Shown here: positions 33,823 through 43,135 of the stretch, piece by piece
Position numbering within the stretch: the stretch's first letter is position 1
Layout of the letters: every line of letters begins with the position of its first letter
IMG/VR virus record: IMGVR_UViG_3300025872_000067
Location: 1 to 56,624 of that record
Direction: 5' to 3' (one strand)
Origin: a virus
Length of the DNA: 56,624 bases
The notes under the pieces: model-generated
What the model was told of the DNA's origin: nothing
Seen by the model: the letters and a program-made list of their open reading frames with translations, nothing else
Databases searched by the model: none
Program-made: the position numbers and the translations under genes

Positions 33823-34052
33823 TTCTTGCCGCCCTTCTTCTTGATCGCCACGGTGCGCAAGTCACCGAACCACACCACGTTCGGGCCGTCGATGTCTCGC
33901 GTGCCGAACAACACCGGGATTTCGCGCCCCTCCTCCGCGGTGGGCACCTTGAACTCCCCGAGGCCCGCGGGCTTCGCGCTCTGCGGCTGGGGCGTCATGG
34001 AGTAGCCCACCACGAGGGCTACAACGAACACTGCGATGTACCACCAGACCAT
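33819..34052 (-). CDS. Small membrane-anchored tail-assembly protein (77 aa)
   Basis: An N-terminal membrane span (VWWYIAVFVVALVVGYSM) is followed by EIPVLFGTRDIDGPNVVW, a segment like that at the N terminus of hub proteins. I use the ATG at 34052, 8 bases after AAGGAGG; a GTG two codons earlier is too close to that site. It may help mount the hub during assembly. Confidence 0.65.
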   Translation of the reverse strand: MVWWYIAVFVVALVVGYSMTPQPQSAKPAGLGEFKVPTAEEGREIPVLFGTRDIDGPNVVWFGDLRTVAIKKKGGKK

Positions 34053-34066
34053 GGTCACATCCTCCT

Positions 34067-35512
34067 TTACACGATGGAACTACCATCGAACGGGTTGCGC
34101 AGGGGAATCCAGTCAAACCCGCCATAGTTGTTCAAGTTGTTGAAGCGGTTGAGGCACGTGTTCCGCGTCCGGTCGCAGCCCGGGAACAGGCGAACCTTCA
34201 ACCCGCCGTAGTATTTGCCATAGGATAGCCCGTAACCGTCCAGGGACAAAGCCTTCGCCAGCGAGACGAAGGGCCGGATCAGCGTCAGCTGGCTCCCGGA
34301 GTGGGCCACGATGAAGCGCAGGGTGCCGTCCGGGCCTTCGAGCATGCCGGTGGCGAAGTAGCCCGCCGGATAGGCTGCGGCCTCCGGGACGGTGACCACG
34401 GCCCCGTTCACGGCGGTCGGGACCCCGTTCACGGCCCAAGCCTCCTTGCTCACTCCGCAGCCGCGCGAGTAGAGCATGTGGCGGCAGCTCCGCTGGTAAC
34501 GGGCGCGGAGCCCAGGGCGGCGCAGGGAAGTGAACACGGACTCGAAGTTGAGGACGATCTCACTCATGGAAGGCTTCAGGCCCGACAAGCGGCCCTTCCA
34601 GACAATCCCAATCTCCCCGTCCTCATCCTTCTCGAAGATTGTGAGCCCAACCAACGTCTCCACGAGGTCGTGGAGCCAACGCTTGCCCATCGCGTTGTCC
34701 AGGTCCAGCTTCACTTCGATGTTCGCCCGGCTCAGTTCGTTCTTCGTCTCCGTCTCCGACCGCCCCAGGGGGATCGGCTCATAAGTCTCGCCCATGTACG
34801 TCACCGCGGTGTCCCCGCTGGTGTAGGTCCACACCTCCGACTCCGTGGGCACCGCGCTCAGGATGGCGTTGTACAAGGCGTCCGAGTTCGTGGAGGAGAG
34901 GACCGGCACGCCGTCCCGGGGCGTGTTGTCGAGCAGCCCAAGGTATGTCGTGTCATAAAGGTCCACAGACATACAATAAATGTCCACCTCATTCCCGGAG
35001 GCGGGCGAGAAGGCCCCGGTGCGGGTGATCATGTCCACCGCGAGGCTCGCCGCGTTCGCGGCAGAGCTGGCGGACTCCGGCACCCCGTCCGTGATGAAGA
35101 ACAGGGACTGGCGGAAGTCCGCCGGGGTCGGGGTCAGGAAGTAGTTGCGCGCCGCGGCCATGGGCGCGTCATAGGGCGTCCCGCCCTCAGCGACCAGCCC
35201 ATCAATCCACGCCTTCAGGTCCGCGATGGAGGAGCTGGAGACGTTCCGGCGGACAATCGTCACGGTCCCGGTCCCGGAGAAGGCCGCCATGCCGATATGG
35301 ACAGCCACATTCTTCTCAATCCGCTTCCGGTCGATTTCGTCCAGGACCCGCTTCAGCTGATCCTTGGCGACCTGGAACCGGGTCACCCCGGGCGACACCT
35401 GTTCATTCATGGACCCAGACTTGTCCAGGATGAAATAGAAGTTCTGATTGCCGTCGAAGGGGTCCCGCAGGCCCACCTCCGTGAATCTGTATAGCTCAAC
35501 TCGTGTACTCAT
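34067..35512 (-). CDS. BR0599-family tail protein split by a vWA domain
   Basis: The C-terminal ~255 residues match the phage BR0599/DUF2163 tail family: WTYTSGDTAVTYMGETYEPI, cysteines in SCRHMLYSRGCGV, and CLNRFNNLNNYGGFDWIPL. The first strand of that fold (VELYRFTE) is separated from the rest by residues ~20-226, a vWA domain with MIDAS DKSGS (D30, S32, S34), T112 in GTPYD and D142 in TDGVPE. Insertion into the middle of a known fold is clear. The start overlaps the upstream stop (ATGA). It probably forms part of the tail tip with the hub. Confidence 0.85.
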   Translation of the reverse strand: MSTRVELYRFTEVGLRDPFDGNQNFYFILDKSGSMNEQVSPGVTRFQVAKDQLKRVLDEIDRKRIEKNVAVHIGMAAFSGTGTVTIVRRNVSSSSIADLKAWIDGLVAEGGTPYDAPMAAARNYFLTPTPADFRQSLFFITDGVPESASSAANAASLAVDMITRTGAFSPASGNEVDIYCMSVDLYDTTYLGLLDNTPRDGVPVLSSTNSDALYNAILSAVPTESEVWTYTSGDTAVTYMGETYEPIPLGRSETETKNELSRANIEVKLDLDNAMGKRWLHDLVETLVGLTIFEKDEDGEIGIVWKGRLSGLKPSMSEIVLNFESVFTSLRRPGLRARYQRSCRHMLYSRGCGVSKEAWAVNGVPTAVNGAVVTVPEAAAYPAGYFATGMLEGPDGTLRFIVAHSGSQLTLIRPFVSLAKALSLDGYGLSYGKYYGGLKVRLFPGCDRTRNTCLNRFNNLNNYGGFDWIPLRNPFDGSSIV

Positions 35513-36681
35513 GGTTGTATCTCCACCGTGTTCACAGTCGATGCGACCACGCTGTTGCCTCGCCAGTTCAGTTCTACCCGATCCGTGTCCAGACGGCGAA
35601 GCCCCAAAAAGCTGACCGCGTGGATATTTCCCGCGGCGACGTTCATGGCGCTGTCCAGCGTCAGCTCAACCGTGGAGGCGTCCCCGGTTTTCAGGGCCGC
35701 GCTGTTGATCGTCCGACACAGCCAGGTTCCGCCCGAGGTCAGGACCGCGATGTGGTTGCGGAGCGGGAGCCAATCCAGGAGTCCGTCCGCGGCCTGAACC
35801 GGGAGGACGTTGGTCACCGTCCCGGAAGCCTTGTGGCGCAGATCGTTCTCAAATGTCGGCTCCCAGAAGGGACGGAAGCGGCCCGCGCGGCGCATCAGCC
35901 ACTTGCGGTACGCCCGGACCTCCGCCGCTCCTTCGCACAGCACGTTCTTCGGTCGTGTGTCTCGATTGTAGCGCCAAGGCGTCCGCCGCGCAACTTTTCC
36001 GAGGGCGTAGTCAACCCTGTCCACTCGCGTGCTAATTTCGTGGCTCATGGCATCGTTCGTGAACAGGCCTGGGGTAAGGTACAGATCACGCCCCAGGAAT
36101 TGCGCCGGGGCATCCTCCGCCAGCGCCTGGATGTCCTCGATTTCAAAGCGCAGCTGCGTCTCCGCCTCATAGCCGTTCGAGGTCCGTTCAGGCGATCCTT
36201 CGATGTGCCCGAGGCGCAGCGGGATCAGGTACGCATTCTGGAAGGCGTCCGTGTACCCGACCAGCGTCAGCTCGCCGGTCGCCACCGTGTCGATTTCGAC
36301 CACCTGCCACTGCGTCGCGTTCTGGTACAGGAGGGCCAGGGATTGGGCGCGGAGGTCATAGTTGGTCGTGTCGCACAGGATCGTCTGGAGGTTCATCAGA
36401 ACCGTCCCGAGGTGCTGGGCTTCGGCCCAAAGGGGCACGGCCCACTTCAGGCCCAACGCCCCGTACTGGGCGATGAAGGCGGAGGGCTTCACGCTCGCCG
36501 TCTCCGGGAGGTTGTACAAGAAGGTCTGGCGCGGATGGTTGCGCAGGCGCAGCCGGTTCTCCGTCCCGTTGAAGCTGGTCATCAGGTCGGTCCGCCACTC
36601 CAGCGTCTCCCGAAGCGGCACGCGGGCCGGGATCGGGAGCAGGGCCAATTCCCCGAACAGGTTGGTGATGATCTTCGCCAT
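35509..36681 (-). CDS. Distal tail/minor tail protein
   Basis: The 390-residue beta-rich protein lies between the tape measure and the BR0599-type gene, the usual slot of distal tail proteins in YuA- and GTA-like phages. Features include RFRPFWEPTFENDLR and SFLGLRRLDTDRVELNWRG. It presumably closes the tail tube and attaches the hub. Confidence 0.75.
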   Translation of the reverse strand: MAKIITNLFGELALLPIPARVPLRETLEWRTDLMTSFNGTENRLRLRNHPRQTFLYNLPETASVKPSAFIAQYGALGLKWAVPLWAEAQHLGTVLMNLQTILCDTTNYDLRAQSLALLYQNATQWQVVEIDTVATGELTLVGYTDAFQNAYLIPLRLGHIEGSPERTSNGYEAETQLRFEIEDIQALAEDAPAQFLGRDLYLTPGLFTNDAMSHEISTRVDRVDYALGKVARRTPWRYNRDTRPKNVLCEGAAEVRAYRKWLMRRAGRFRPFWEPTFENDLRHKASGTVTNVLPVQAADGLLDWLPLRNHIAVLTSGGTWLCRTINSAALKTGDASTVELTLDSAMNVAAGNIHAVSFLGLRRLDTDRVELNWRGNSVVASTVNTVEIQP

Positions 36682-36682
36682 A

Positions 36683-39517
36683 TCAGCTGCTCACAATAGC
36701 CCGGGCGGTGTCGGAGTTCCGCCGCAGGACGTTCATGATCACCTGCTCCCCGTCCGGGGTCGCCAGGTAGTCGCCCATCATCGCCGGGTCCAGCACGTTG
36801 ATGATCCGGGCGTTCACCTGCGGAGCCGCGGCCCCGCCGCCGCCCTCATAGGGGTCGCCCTTCTTGACCTGTTCGGGCCGCGCCACGCTCACCTTCTCGC
36901 CCGGGGTCGCCCGGAAGGCGACCATTTGCGAGTCTGGACCGCCCTGACCGCCCACCACGAAGCTGCCGCCGGTCTGGAACCCGAGGTTGGTGCTCATGAT
37001 CTGGGCGATGTTCGCCGCCGTCGCCACGCCCACCGCCGCCGCGAGGGCGTAGTTGGCCGGAGGCGGAGCGGAGGCCAGGGCCTTCTGAACGGCCAGCACG
37101 CCGTCGATGGTCGCCTGAGTGACCGCCGCGGCCTTGCCGATAGCGGCCAGGGTCCGGTTCTCCGACCGCGACAACGAAGCCAGGTTGCCGAAGAAGGAGC
37201 TGGCGTTGCCCAGCTGCTTCGCGTACAGGTCCGCGTTCGCCTTCGCCTTCATCTGCGCAGCGGTCTGCTCGCTGATGAGGTCGGCTTGACGGAGGGCGTC
37301 GATTTGGGCGAGGGTCTGCTCATACTGAGTGACCCAAGCCATCTGCTGCTCCATCGTCCCCTCAAACAGCGTGCTCTGCTGCTCGACAAGGTAGGCGGTC
37401 GCCTCCTGCTGCGTGATCGTCCCGTCCTTGATCAGGCTGTTGATCGCCGCGAGCTGGTCAATGAACTCCTTTTGCGGCCCGAGGATCGCGTTGATGATGT
37501 TCCCGCGCTGCTTCTGAATCCCGGCCTCCGTCTGGAGGAGGGTCAGGCGCTCGCGGAGCTGGGCCAGCTCCTGTTCGTTGATGATGATCCCCTGCATCAG
37601 GAGGTCTTGCTGAATCGACCGCAGCTGGTTCTCGACTTCGCGCTGGTCCGCGGTCATCTTCAGCAGCTCGCTTTCCTTGTTCAGCTCGCGGTTGAGTGCG
37701 CCCAAGGGGTCCATCGCGTCCTTCAGCTGCTCCTGCATCAGCGCGATGACCTGGGCCTTGCGCTCCCCGGTGATCAGGCCCGCGGCCTCCGCCTGTTCGA
37801 GCAGCTTCACGCCTTCCGCGTACTTCTGCTGCGCCGCCCACACGCGGTCATAGGACCCGATCAGGCTGTTCAGTTCGTCCTGGAGCTTCTTCAAGGCTTC
37901 CGCGGCCTTCTTCGCTGCTTCGGCGTCCGGGACCATGGAGCGGGGGCCGCGCTGGTTCAGGTCCGCCGCCGGTCCGTTCTGGGCCGCCACGCGGTCCTTC
38001 CCGATCTGCTGGGCGCGGGTCACGGTACGCTCCAGGAAGTCCTGGGCGTAGTTGGTGTTGCGGAAGCCTTCGCTGAAGGCGGCACCGATGTCTTGCCCGA
38101 GCTGACGTGCGGCCCCTTCGTTCTCGTTGGTGAGGCGGAGGTCCACCGCGGCGATCTTGCCCAACCCGGCGAACTCCGTCACCGTGCTCAGGAGTTCGCC
38201 CGCGGCGTTCACGAAGCTGCCGATTTTGCCCAGGACCACGTTCAGCGCCCGGGTCATCAGGTCCCCGAGGGCCGCGGGAAGGCCCTTGAACAGGGCGACC
38301 ACGGCCATGATCGCTCCGCGCCAGGCTCCGATGTATGTGTCCACGCCCTTCGCCACGAGGCGGAGGATGCCGATGATGCTGACATCGACCTCGCCCACCC
38401 AGTCCTGGATCAGCTGGATCAGCGGCCCGAAGGTGTCCTTGGCCCATTGCCAGATCGCCCCGAACACGGCCCCGACCGTCTCCCCGAGAGCACGCATCAT
38501 GTCGCCCAGGGTCGTGACATCGTCCACGCCCAGGTTGATCTGGTCGCGGAACAAGGTCAGCGCGGTGATCGCGGAGGTGAGCACCACGAGAAGGAAGCCG
38601 ATGGGGTTGGCCGCGATAGCGGCATTCAGCGCCAGCACCGCGTTCCGGGCCAGGTTGATCGCGCTCGCGGCCCCGCCCACGAGGGCGAGCCCCGCCGCCG
38701 CGGACAAGGCGACCTTGGCGATGGTGTCCAGGTTCTCGCTCACGAACAGCAGCGCCCGGGAAATGGCCTCACTGGCCCCGGTCGCTTGGTCGAAGCGGCC
38801 CACCATATCAATGACGTTGTTCTTCAGGATCTGGAAGGACTGACCGATGGTCGGGACCGCCTTGCCAAAACGCTCCTCCAGCTCGCCGCGGGCGTTCTGG
38901 AAGGCGTCGAAGATGATGTCAGCGGTGATCTTGCCGTCCCCACCCATCTTGCGGAGCTGGCCGCGGGTGACGTTCAGCTGCTTGGCGATCACGTCTGCGA
39001 CGGTCGGCAGCTGTTCGAGGACGCTGTTCAGCTCATCGCCGCGGAGGACGCCCGAGGCCATACCCTGGGCGAGCTGGATCATGCCCGCCTGGGCCTCCGT
39101 CGCGCTCGCGCCCGACAAGGCAATGGCTTGGTTCAGCGACTTCGTGAAGTCGATCAGCTCCTGCTGGCTCAGGCCCATGTCCTTCGCGCTGTTGGCCAGT
39201 CGCCCATACGTCTCCACCGTCCCCTCGAAGGACTGGCGAGTGCTGTTGGCTACGCCCAGCAGCTGCTGATAGACCGCGGTGAGGTTCTGGGCCTCCAGGC
39301 CGGTCGCCCGGAGTCGGTTCTGAAGGTTGGTGAAGGTGTCCAGAAGTCGGACCAGCTCACCAGCCGTGATCGCGGCCCCGAGGGTCGCCAGGGCCTTCTT
39401 CAGGAACTCCACCCCATCGGCGGACTTTCGAGCACCACCGCCGATGTCCTCCAGGTTGCGCTTAACAACCCGCGAACCTCGCTCAGTGATGACTATGTCA
39501 ATGCGTTCTTCGGCCAT
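36683..39517 (-). CDS. Tape measure protein
   Basis: The 944-residue protein has the TIGR02675-like N-terminal tape measure domain (FTNLQNRLRATGLEAQNL, QLAQGMASGVLRGDELNS), followed by a large helical region with several hydrophobic segments between about residues 240 and 330 and long coiled coils. It sets tail length and may help eject DNA through the cell membrane. It follows the tail chaperones, as usual. Confidence 0.9.
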   Translation of the reverse strand: MAEERIDIVITERGSRVVKRNLEDIGGGARKSADGVEFLKKALATLGAAITAGELVRLLDTFTNLQNRLRATGLEAQNLTAVYQQLLGVANSTRQSFEGTVETYGRLANSAKDMGLSQQELIDFTKSLNQAIALSGASATEAQAGMIQLAQGMASGVLRGDELNSVLEQLPTVADVIAKQLNVTRGQLRKMGGDGKITADIIFDAFQNARGELEERFGKAVPTIGQSFQILKNNVIDMVGRFDQATGASEAISRALLFVSENLDTIAKVALSAAAGLALVGGAASAINLARNAVLALNAAIAANPIGFLLVVLTSAITALTLFRDQINLGVDDVTTLGDMMRALGETVGAVFGAIWQWAKDTFGPLIQLIQDWVGEVDVSIIGILRLVAKGVDTYIGAWRGAIMAVVALFKGLPAALGDLMTRALNVVLGKIGSFVNAAGELLSTVTEFAGLGKIAAVDLRLTNENEGAARQLGQDIGAAFSEGFRNTNYAQDFLERTVTRAQQIGKDRVAAQNGPAADLNQRGPRSMVPDAEAAKKAAEALKKLQDELNSLIGSYDRVWAAQQKYAEGVKLLEQAEAAGLITGERKAQVIALMQEQLKDAMDPLGALNRELNKESELLKMTADQREVENQLRSIQQDLLMQGIIINEQELAQLRERLTLLQTEAGIQKQRGNIINAILGPQKEFIDQLAAINSLIKDGTITQQEATAYLVEQQSTLFEGTMEQQMAWVTQYEQTLAQIDALRQADLISEQTAAQMKAKANADLYAKQLGNASSFFGNLASLSRSENRTLAAIGKAAAVTQATIDGVLAVQKALASAPPPANYALAAAVGVATAANIAQIMSTNLGFQTGGSFVVGGQGGPDSQMVAFRATPGEKVSVARPEQVKKGDPYEGGGGAAAPQVNARIINVLDPAMMGDYLATPDGEQVIMNVLRRNSDTARAIVSS

Positions 39518-39519
39518 TG

Positions 39520-39966
39520 TCAGCTCCCCGGATCGCCGTCAACAATACGGCCAAATTGAACAACCTGGACGGCCTCCATGACCGCCTGCTCCACGAAGTT
39601 CGCCGGAGCCTGGGCGGAGTACCCGTCATTCAGCCGCTGGATGTACGGCAGGTTGTTGGTGATGTGGATTTCCTCGCCCGCCGTGTACCCGCTGATGACG
39701 GCTTCGGCCTGATTCAGCGCGGCCTGAGTGTTCGCCGCTTCGGTGCTCCCGGACTCGCCCGGGGCGTAGGCGTCGATGGTGGCGGAGGCGGGACCGCCAA
39801 TGGCGGCGATCCAGTTGGAGCGGGCGCGGCCCGTGTCCACGGGCGTCCCTGAGACCACGGCTTGGTCTGCGGCGAGGGCGACCTTGCGCGTCAGCGCGTC
39901 AGCACCCTCCGCGACCTTGCGGCCCCGGAGGGTGATGCGTCTGCTGAAATCACTTAGACTTGGCAC
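39520..39966 (-). CDS. Minor tail/neck-type protein
   Basis: I choose a GTG at 39966 (148 aa) because it follows a GGAGTAAGG site; the open frame upstream overlaps the chaperone extension. The protein has TPVDTGRARSNW, a hallmark of HK97 gp10-like neck/tail proteins, and a C terminus with NFVEQAVMEAV. It lies between tail chaperone and tape measure, less usual for this family. Confidence 0.65.
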   Translation of the reverse strand: MPSLSDFSRRITLRGRKVAEGADALTRKVALAADQAVVSGTPVDTGRARSNWIAAIGGPASATIDAYAPGESGSTEAANTQAALNQAEAVISGYTAGEEIHITNNLPYIQRLNDGYSAQAPANFVEQAVMEAVQVVQFGRIVDGDPGS

Positions 39967-40698
39967 GGGCCTTACTCCATTCAAGGTACTTCGAGTCAAG
40001 CCGCTGGATGAACCAAATGAAGTCCTCCCGCTGCTCGCCGTCGATTTCGTTGAGGACACAATACTCCAGAATGGCCAACAACGGAATCGGACCCAGGCCC
40101 ATGCCTACTTGCCTACATGACGTCAGCTCCAAAAAGCCCGTGTAGAATAGCTCTGAGCCAAGGTTTAGCTCCGGGGCGTTCTGTATGCGGTCGGGCAACG
40201 GCATCCCGAACCGCGTACACTGCTCAATGATCTTCCGTTCTACGGGGCCTTGCTCGAACCCGTAGTGGAGGACTTCCCAGAGTTTCCCAGGTCGGCTTCC
40301 CGCACTTCTTCCCGGAACAGCGCCACGTTGTTGGCCTGCTCGCGGAGGTCCGCAAACAGGTCCGGCAGGTCCTCGAACAGCTTCAGGACGTTCTCACGCT
40401 TGAACTCCATCGGCTGGCCGTCCGGCCCTTCCACGTTGATCCAGTCCAGCACCACCGTGTCCGCGAACACCTCCTTGTACAGCTTGTCGGCGGTCTTGTT
40501 GTCCAGCATCCCGGTCTGGATGGCCTTGCGATAGGGGCGGGTGGCTTTCTCCAGGGCCTTCGAGAAGGCGGAGTTGTGACCACCGGCTCGCGCGATCTTG
40601 ATGCGGACCGGCTCGCCCTTTTCGGTCTGACCGTATTCCAGCCAGATGCCATCGGTTTCCAGGTTCTCGTTGGTCTTGAACAGTTTGTACAGGCTCAT
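39950..40698 (-). CDS. Tail assembly chaperone, -1 frameshift fusion (gpGT-like)
   Basis: The 152-residue upstream chaperone frame and the frame ending at 39950 are joined by a -1 slip at G-GGA-AAC (40288 to 40282). Reading 139 codons, then slipping, gives ...LGN-LWEVLHYGFEQ... and runs without a stop into MPLPDRIQNAPEL to the C terminus, about 249 residues in total. This is the classical gpG/gpGT arrangement. The fusion coats and delivers the tape measure to the tail tube. Confidence 0.85.
40240..40698 (-). CDS. Tail assembly chaperone (gpG-like, unshifted)
   Basis: The 152-residue short form begins MSLYKLFKTNENLETDG, is acidic and helical, and ends in a Ser/Gly-rich tail. It is the more abundant product when no frameshift occurs. 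GGAG lies 9 bases before the ATG. Position after the tail tube gene and before the tape measure fits. Confidence 0.85.
   Translation of the reverse strand: MSLYKLFKTNENLETDGIWLEYGQTEKGEPVRIKIARAGGHNSAFSKALEKATRPYRKAIQTGMLDNKTADKLYKEVFADTVVLDWINVEGPDGQPMEFKRENVLKLFEDLPDLFADLREQANNVALFREEVREADLGNSGKSSTTGSSKAP
40282..40288 (-). promoter_or_regulatory. Programmed -1 frameshift slippery site GGGAAAC
   Basis: On the minus strand the heptamer GGGAAAC is in the register X-XXY-YYZ (codons CTG GGA AAC). Slipping back one base opens a frame that continues to 39950. This is the same class of slippery site as in lambda-type tail chaperones. Confidence 0.85.
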
Positions 40699-40727
40699 TC
40701 TCGTTTTCTCCGCGGTTGAGAGGGTTC

Positions 40728-40747
40728 GGGCGGGCCGGAGCCCGCCC
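40728..40747 (-). terminator. Perfect TCCG-loop hairpin after the tail tube gene
   Basis: GGGCGGGC-TCCG-GCCCGCCC is a perfect 8-bp stem with the same TCCG loop as the hairpin at 15046. No U tract follows. It may adjust the high tail-tube to lower chaperone message ratio. Confidence 0.5.
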
Positions 40748-40755
40748 CGGGTTGA

Positions 40756-42282
40756 TTATACGTCAGCAGCGTTCGGAAGGTAAGGGAATTCATTGAACAA
40801 GAGGGTGTGCTTGTTCGAGCCTTCCGCCGCTTCGATGGACAGGGGCAGGGTGATGGGCTGGTCCTGTTCCACGTTCAGGCGACCGTCGCCCAACGCGATC
40901 AGGGGGATGTCCCAGACCATGCCGGCGTTGTTCTTCACCAAGGCGAAGTCCAGCGCCACGTCCGAGTTGTTGCGCACCGCCTGGACCGCGGCGATGTCCG
41001 CGAAGTAGGCAGTGACCGAACCCGACACCGCGAAGGTGCCTGCGCTCACGTCGAAGGCCCCGAGGACAGCGACCGCCTTGTTGGGCGAGACGTTGTTGTT
41101 CACGGTCAGGGTCAGTTCCGTGAGGAAGGCGAACAGCGGGCTGGGGTTCGCGTTCCCGGCGGTGACCAGGTGCATCTTGATCCGGCTGAAGTCCGAGGAG
41201 GTGTTGAATGCGGGAGCCTCCACGAGGTCGGGACGGGTGCCCGACTTCACGCCCACGGAGCCGTCGCGCTGCTCGTTGTCCACCGCGATGAAACCCAGCT
41301 CCGCCGTGACCTTGTCGGCCTGACGGATTTGAAGGCTCATCTCATTCGGGACCGCGCCCACCAGGTACTCCGACATGGTGCCGTTGGCGTCCTGGCCCAG
41401 GGTACGCTCCAGCTGGTAGCTGCGGCGCTTGATCAGGTTCGCTGCGGCCTCGTTCTTGATGACGTTGCCGAAGAACAGGCGGATGGTCTTGCCGGTTCCG
41501 GTTTCGGTCACCATCGTGGCTGCGGTCTTGTCCAGCTCGATGTAGGTGGCAGCGACCGCGCGGACGCGGGCGAAGCCGTTGTTGGCGGCGTTGGTGAACT
41601 TGGTCGCCGCCGCGTCCCCGCCGATGAACACCCACTCGCCCGGGATCAGGCCCAGGGTCGTGAGGTCCTTCGTGCCGGAGGCGCGGACCAGGCGCGGGTA
41701 GCTGCCCGACACGTCCACGTTGATCTCCGCGGAGCCGAACTGGAAACCGACTTTCTGCAGCTTCGCGTCGGCACCCGGGGTTTCGTCCACGAGGCCATCG
41801 CCCACCACCACGGTTCCCGAGGTGGAGCTGGCGACCTGCTTCAGGCCGTTGTTCGCCGCTTGGGCGAAGCCCGAGGCCAGCACCAGATCGCCCGCGAGGA
41901 AGCCCGCGAGGCCCGAGGCCGCAGCATAGGTGTCGTTGGAGGCCGTCACGCCCGTCAGGACCACCGCCGTGCCGTTCATCGGAGCCGTGGTCAGCTTCTC
42001 GCGGATGTCCGCGAAGAAGAAGCCCTGCAGCAACCGGGTCAGGTTGGTCTGGGTGATGTCCTGGGCGAAACCGCCGGAGGCGTCCAGGTCGGTCGTCACG
42101 CCCTTCTTGCGCTGGCGAGACGGGTTGATGGGGTTCCGGGCGATGGTGCTGATTTGGCCACCAAAGTCGTTGTAGCTGTTCGGCTCCAGAGGATGCCAAA
42201 CGGGCGAGCCCGGAAGGGTCTTGATGTCAGTTTCCTCAGCGTACCGGAGGCCGGTCACGTTGGAGTCGATTTTGTTGGCCAT
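40756..42282 (-). CDS. Major tail tube protein
   Basis: The 508-residue protein begins MANKIDSNVTGLRYAEE and is strand-rich with repeated Gly/Ala motifs (GFARVRAVAATYIELDK). This length, position before the chaperones and the AAGGAG six bases upstream support the major tail protein. Its size suggests the basic tube domain plus one or more immunoglobulin-like decoration domains. Confidence 0.85.
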   Translation of the reverse strand: MANKIDSNVTGLRYAEETDIKTLPGSPVWHPLEPNSYNDFGGQISTIARNPINPSRQRKKGVTTDLDASGGFAQDITQTNLTRLLQGFFFADIREKLTTAPMNGTAVVLTGVTASNDTYAAASGLAGFLAGDLVLASGFAQAANNGLKQVASSTSGTVVVGDGLVDETPGADAKLQKVGFQFGSAEINVDVSGSYPRLVRASGTKDLTTLGLIPGEWVFIGGDAAATKFTNAANNGFARVRAVAATYIELDKTAATMVTETGTGKTIRLFFGNVIKNEAAANLIKRRSYQLERTLGQDANGTMSEYLVGAVPNEMSLQIRQADKVTAELGFIAVDNEQRDGSVGVKSGTRPDLVEAPAFNTSSDFSRIKMHLVTAGNANPSPLFAFLTELTLTVNNNVSPNKAVAVLGAFDVSAGTFAVSGSVTAYFADIAAVQAVRNNSDVALDFALVKNNAGMVWDIPLIALGDGRLNVEQDQPITLPLSIEAAEGSNKHTLLFNEFPYLPNAADV

Positions 42283-42314
42283 GTTCAGCTCCTTATATCA
42301 AGTGGGCGAGGGGT

Positions 42315-42767
42315 TCACCGCAGTTCGTCATACACAAATTCCACCAGGACGTTCATCTGATACCACGTCCCGTCCGGTCCAATCTCCTGAATCCGGGCGT
42401 TGCGGAACCAAATGCCACTCGCGGTGCCTCGCCCCTCGAAGGCGTCCCGGGCAATTATCGCGCATTTTTCAGCAAGAGACAAGCCTTGTCCACCCGACAG
42501 GGGCGTGAAAACTTGTACCGTGATCAGTCCGGGACGGGTAAAGCGGCGACCGCCGGTGGGTCCGAAGGTCGCCTGCCGCGAAGTCGTGTGGCGCAACGTG
42601 ATCCGGGCATAGGGCTTGTCCGCGGGCGGAGGGTCGCCCGCGTCCACCCCGGGCCATTCCACGCGGATCGGAGCCCCGCCGTTGAGGGCCGGGGTGTCCG
42701 TGGTCCACTTGGTGTTGAACAGCCCAAGGATTTCGTCGCGGGCGCTGTCAAAGGTCGGGATGGTCAT
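42315..42767 (-). CDS. Tail terminator protein
   Basis: A 150-residue DUF4128-like product starting MTIPTFDSARDEILG, with PYARITLRHTT and a C-terminal strand MNVLVEFVYDELR. These proteins cap the tail tube and join it to the head. It overlaps the preceding neck gene start by ATGA. Confidence 0.75.
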   Translation of the reverse strand: MTIPTFDSARDEILGLFNTKWTTDTPALNGGAPIRVEWPGVDAGDPPPADKPYARITLRHTTSRQATFGPTGGRRFTRPGLITVQVFTPLSGGQGLSLAEKCAIIARDAFEGRGTASGIWFRNARIQEIGPDGTWYQMNVLVEFVYDELR

Positions 42768-43132
42768 TGGCGCACCTGCAATTCATACATGATCGCTTGC
42801 CCGTTCGGGTTCAGCGGTTTCACGGCGATGACCTTCCAGACCTCCAAGCCCCGCAGCACCAAGCCTTCGACCTCCGGCGGAGCCGTCAGGCCCTCCGCGG
42901 GCATGAACACCCGCTGGTCGCCCATGCGGATCGTCTGGCCGTCGATGTAGCGTTGCTCATAGTCCAGGAACACCGCCTCAATGGTCTGGTCCGCCGCGAC
43001 GTTGCCGCCCGGCTTCCAAGGCTTCGCCGGATCGGGAGCGGCCCCGGCGGTGAAGCCCCGGAGGGTCACGGCCTGGCCGTTCTTCTTGATCAGCTTCTTG
43101 GCCAGCGCGATAGCGGAGTCAAACCGTGCCAT
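42764..43132 (-). CDS. Head closure/neck protein
   Basis: The 122-residue product begins MARFDSAIALAKKLIKKNG and has GDQRVFMPAEGL and LEVWKVIAVKPLNP, typical of small head-closure proteins that follow the adaptor. Position and size fit; sequence similarity to a named family is not certain. Confidence 0.7.
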   Translation of the reverse strand: MARFDSAIALAKKLIKKNGQAVTLRGFTAGAAPDPAKPWKPGGNVAADQTIEAVFLDYEQRYIDGQTIRMGDQRVFMPAEGLTAPPEVEGLVLRGLEVWKVIAVKPLNPNGQAIMYELQVRQ

Positions 43133-43135
43133 GGA

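Noticed and set aside
36362-39559. Very long plus-strand open frame opposite the tape measure
   Set aside because: GC-rich third-position bias makes long open frames on the opposite strand. This one, like the long plus-strand frame at 50377-53469, mirrors well-supported minus-strand genes and has no recognisable domains.
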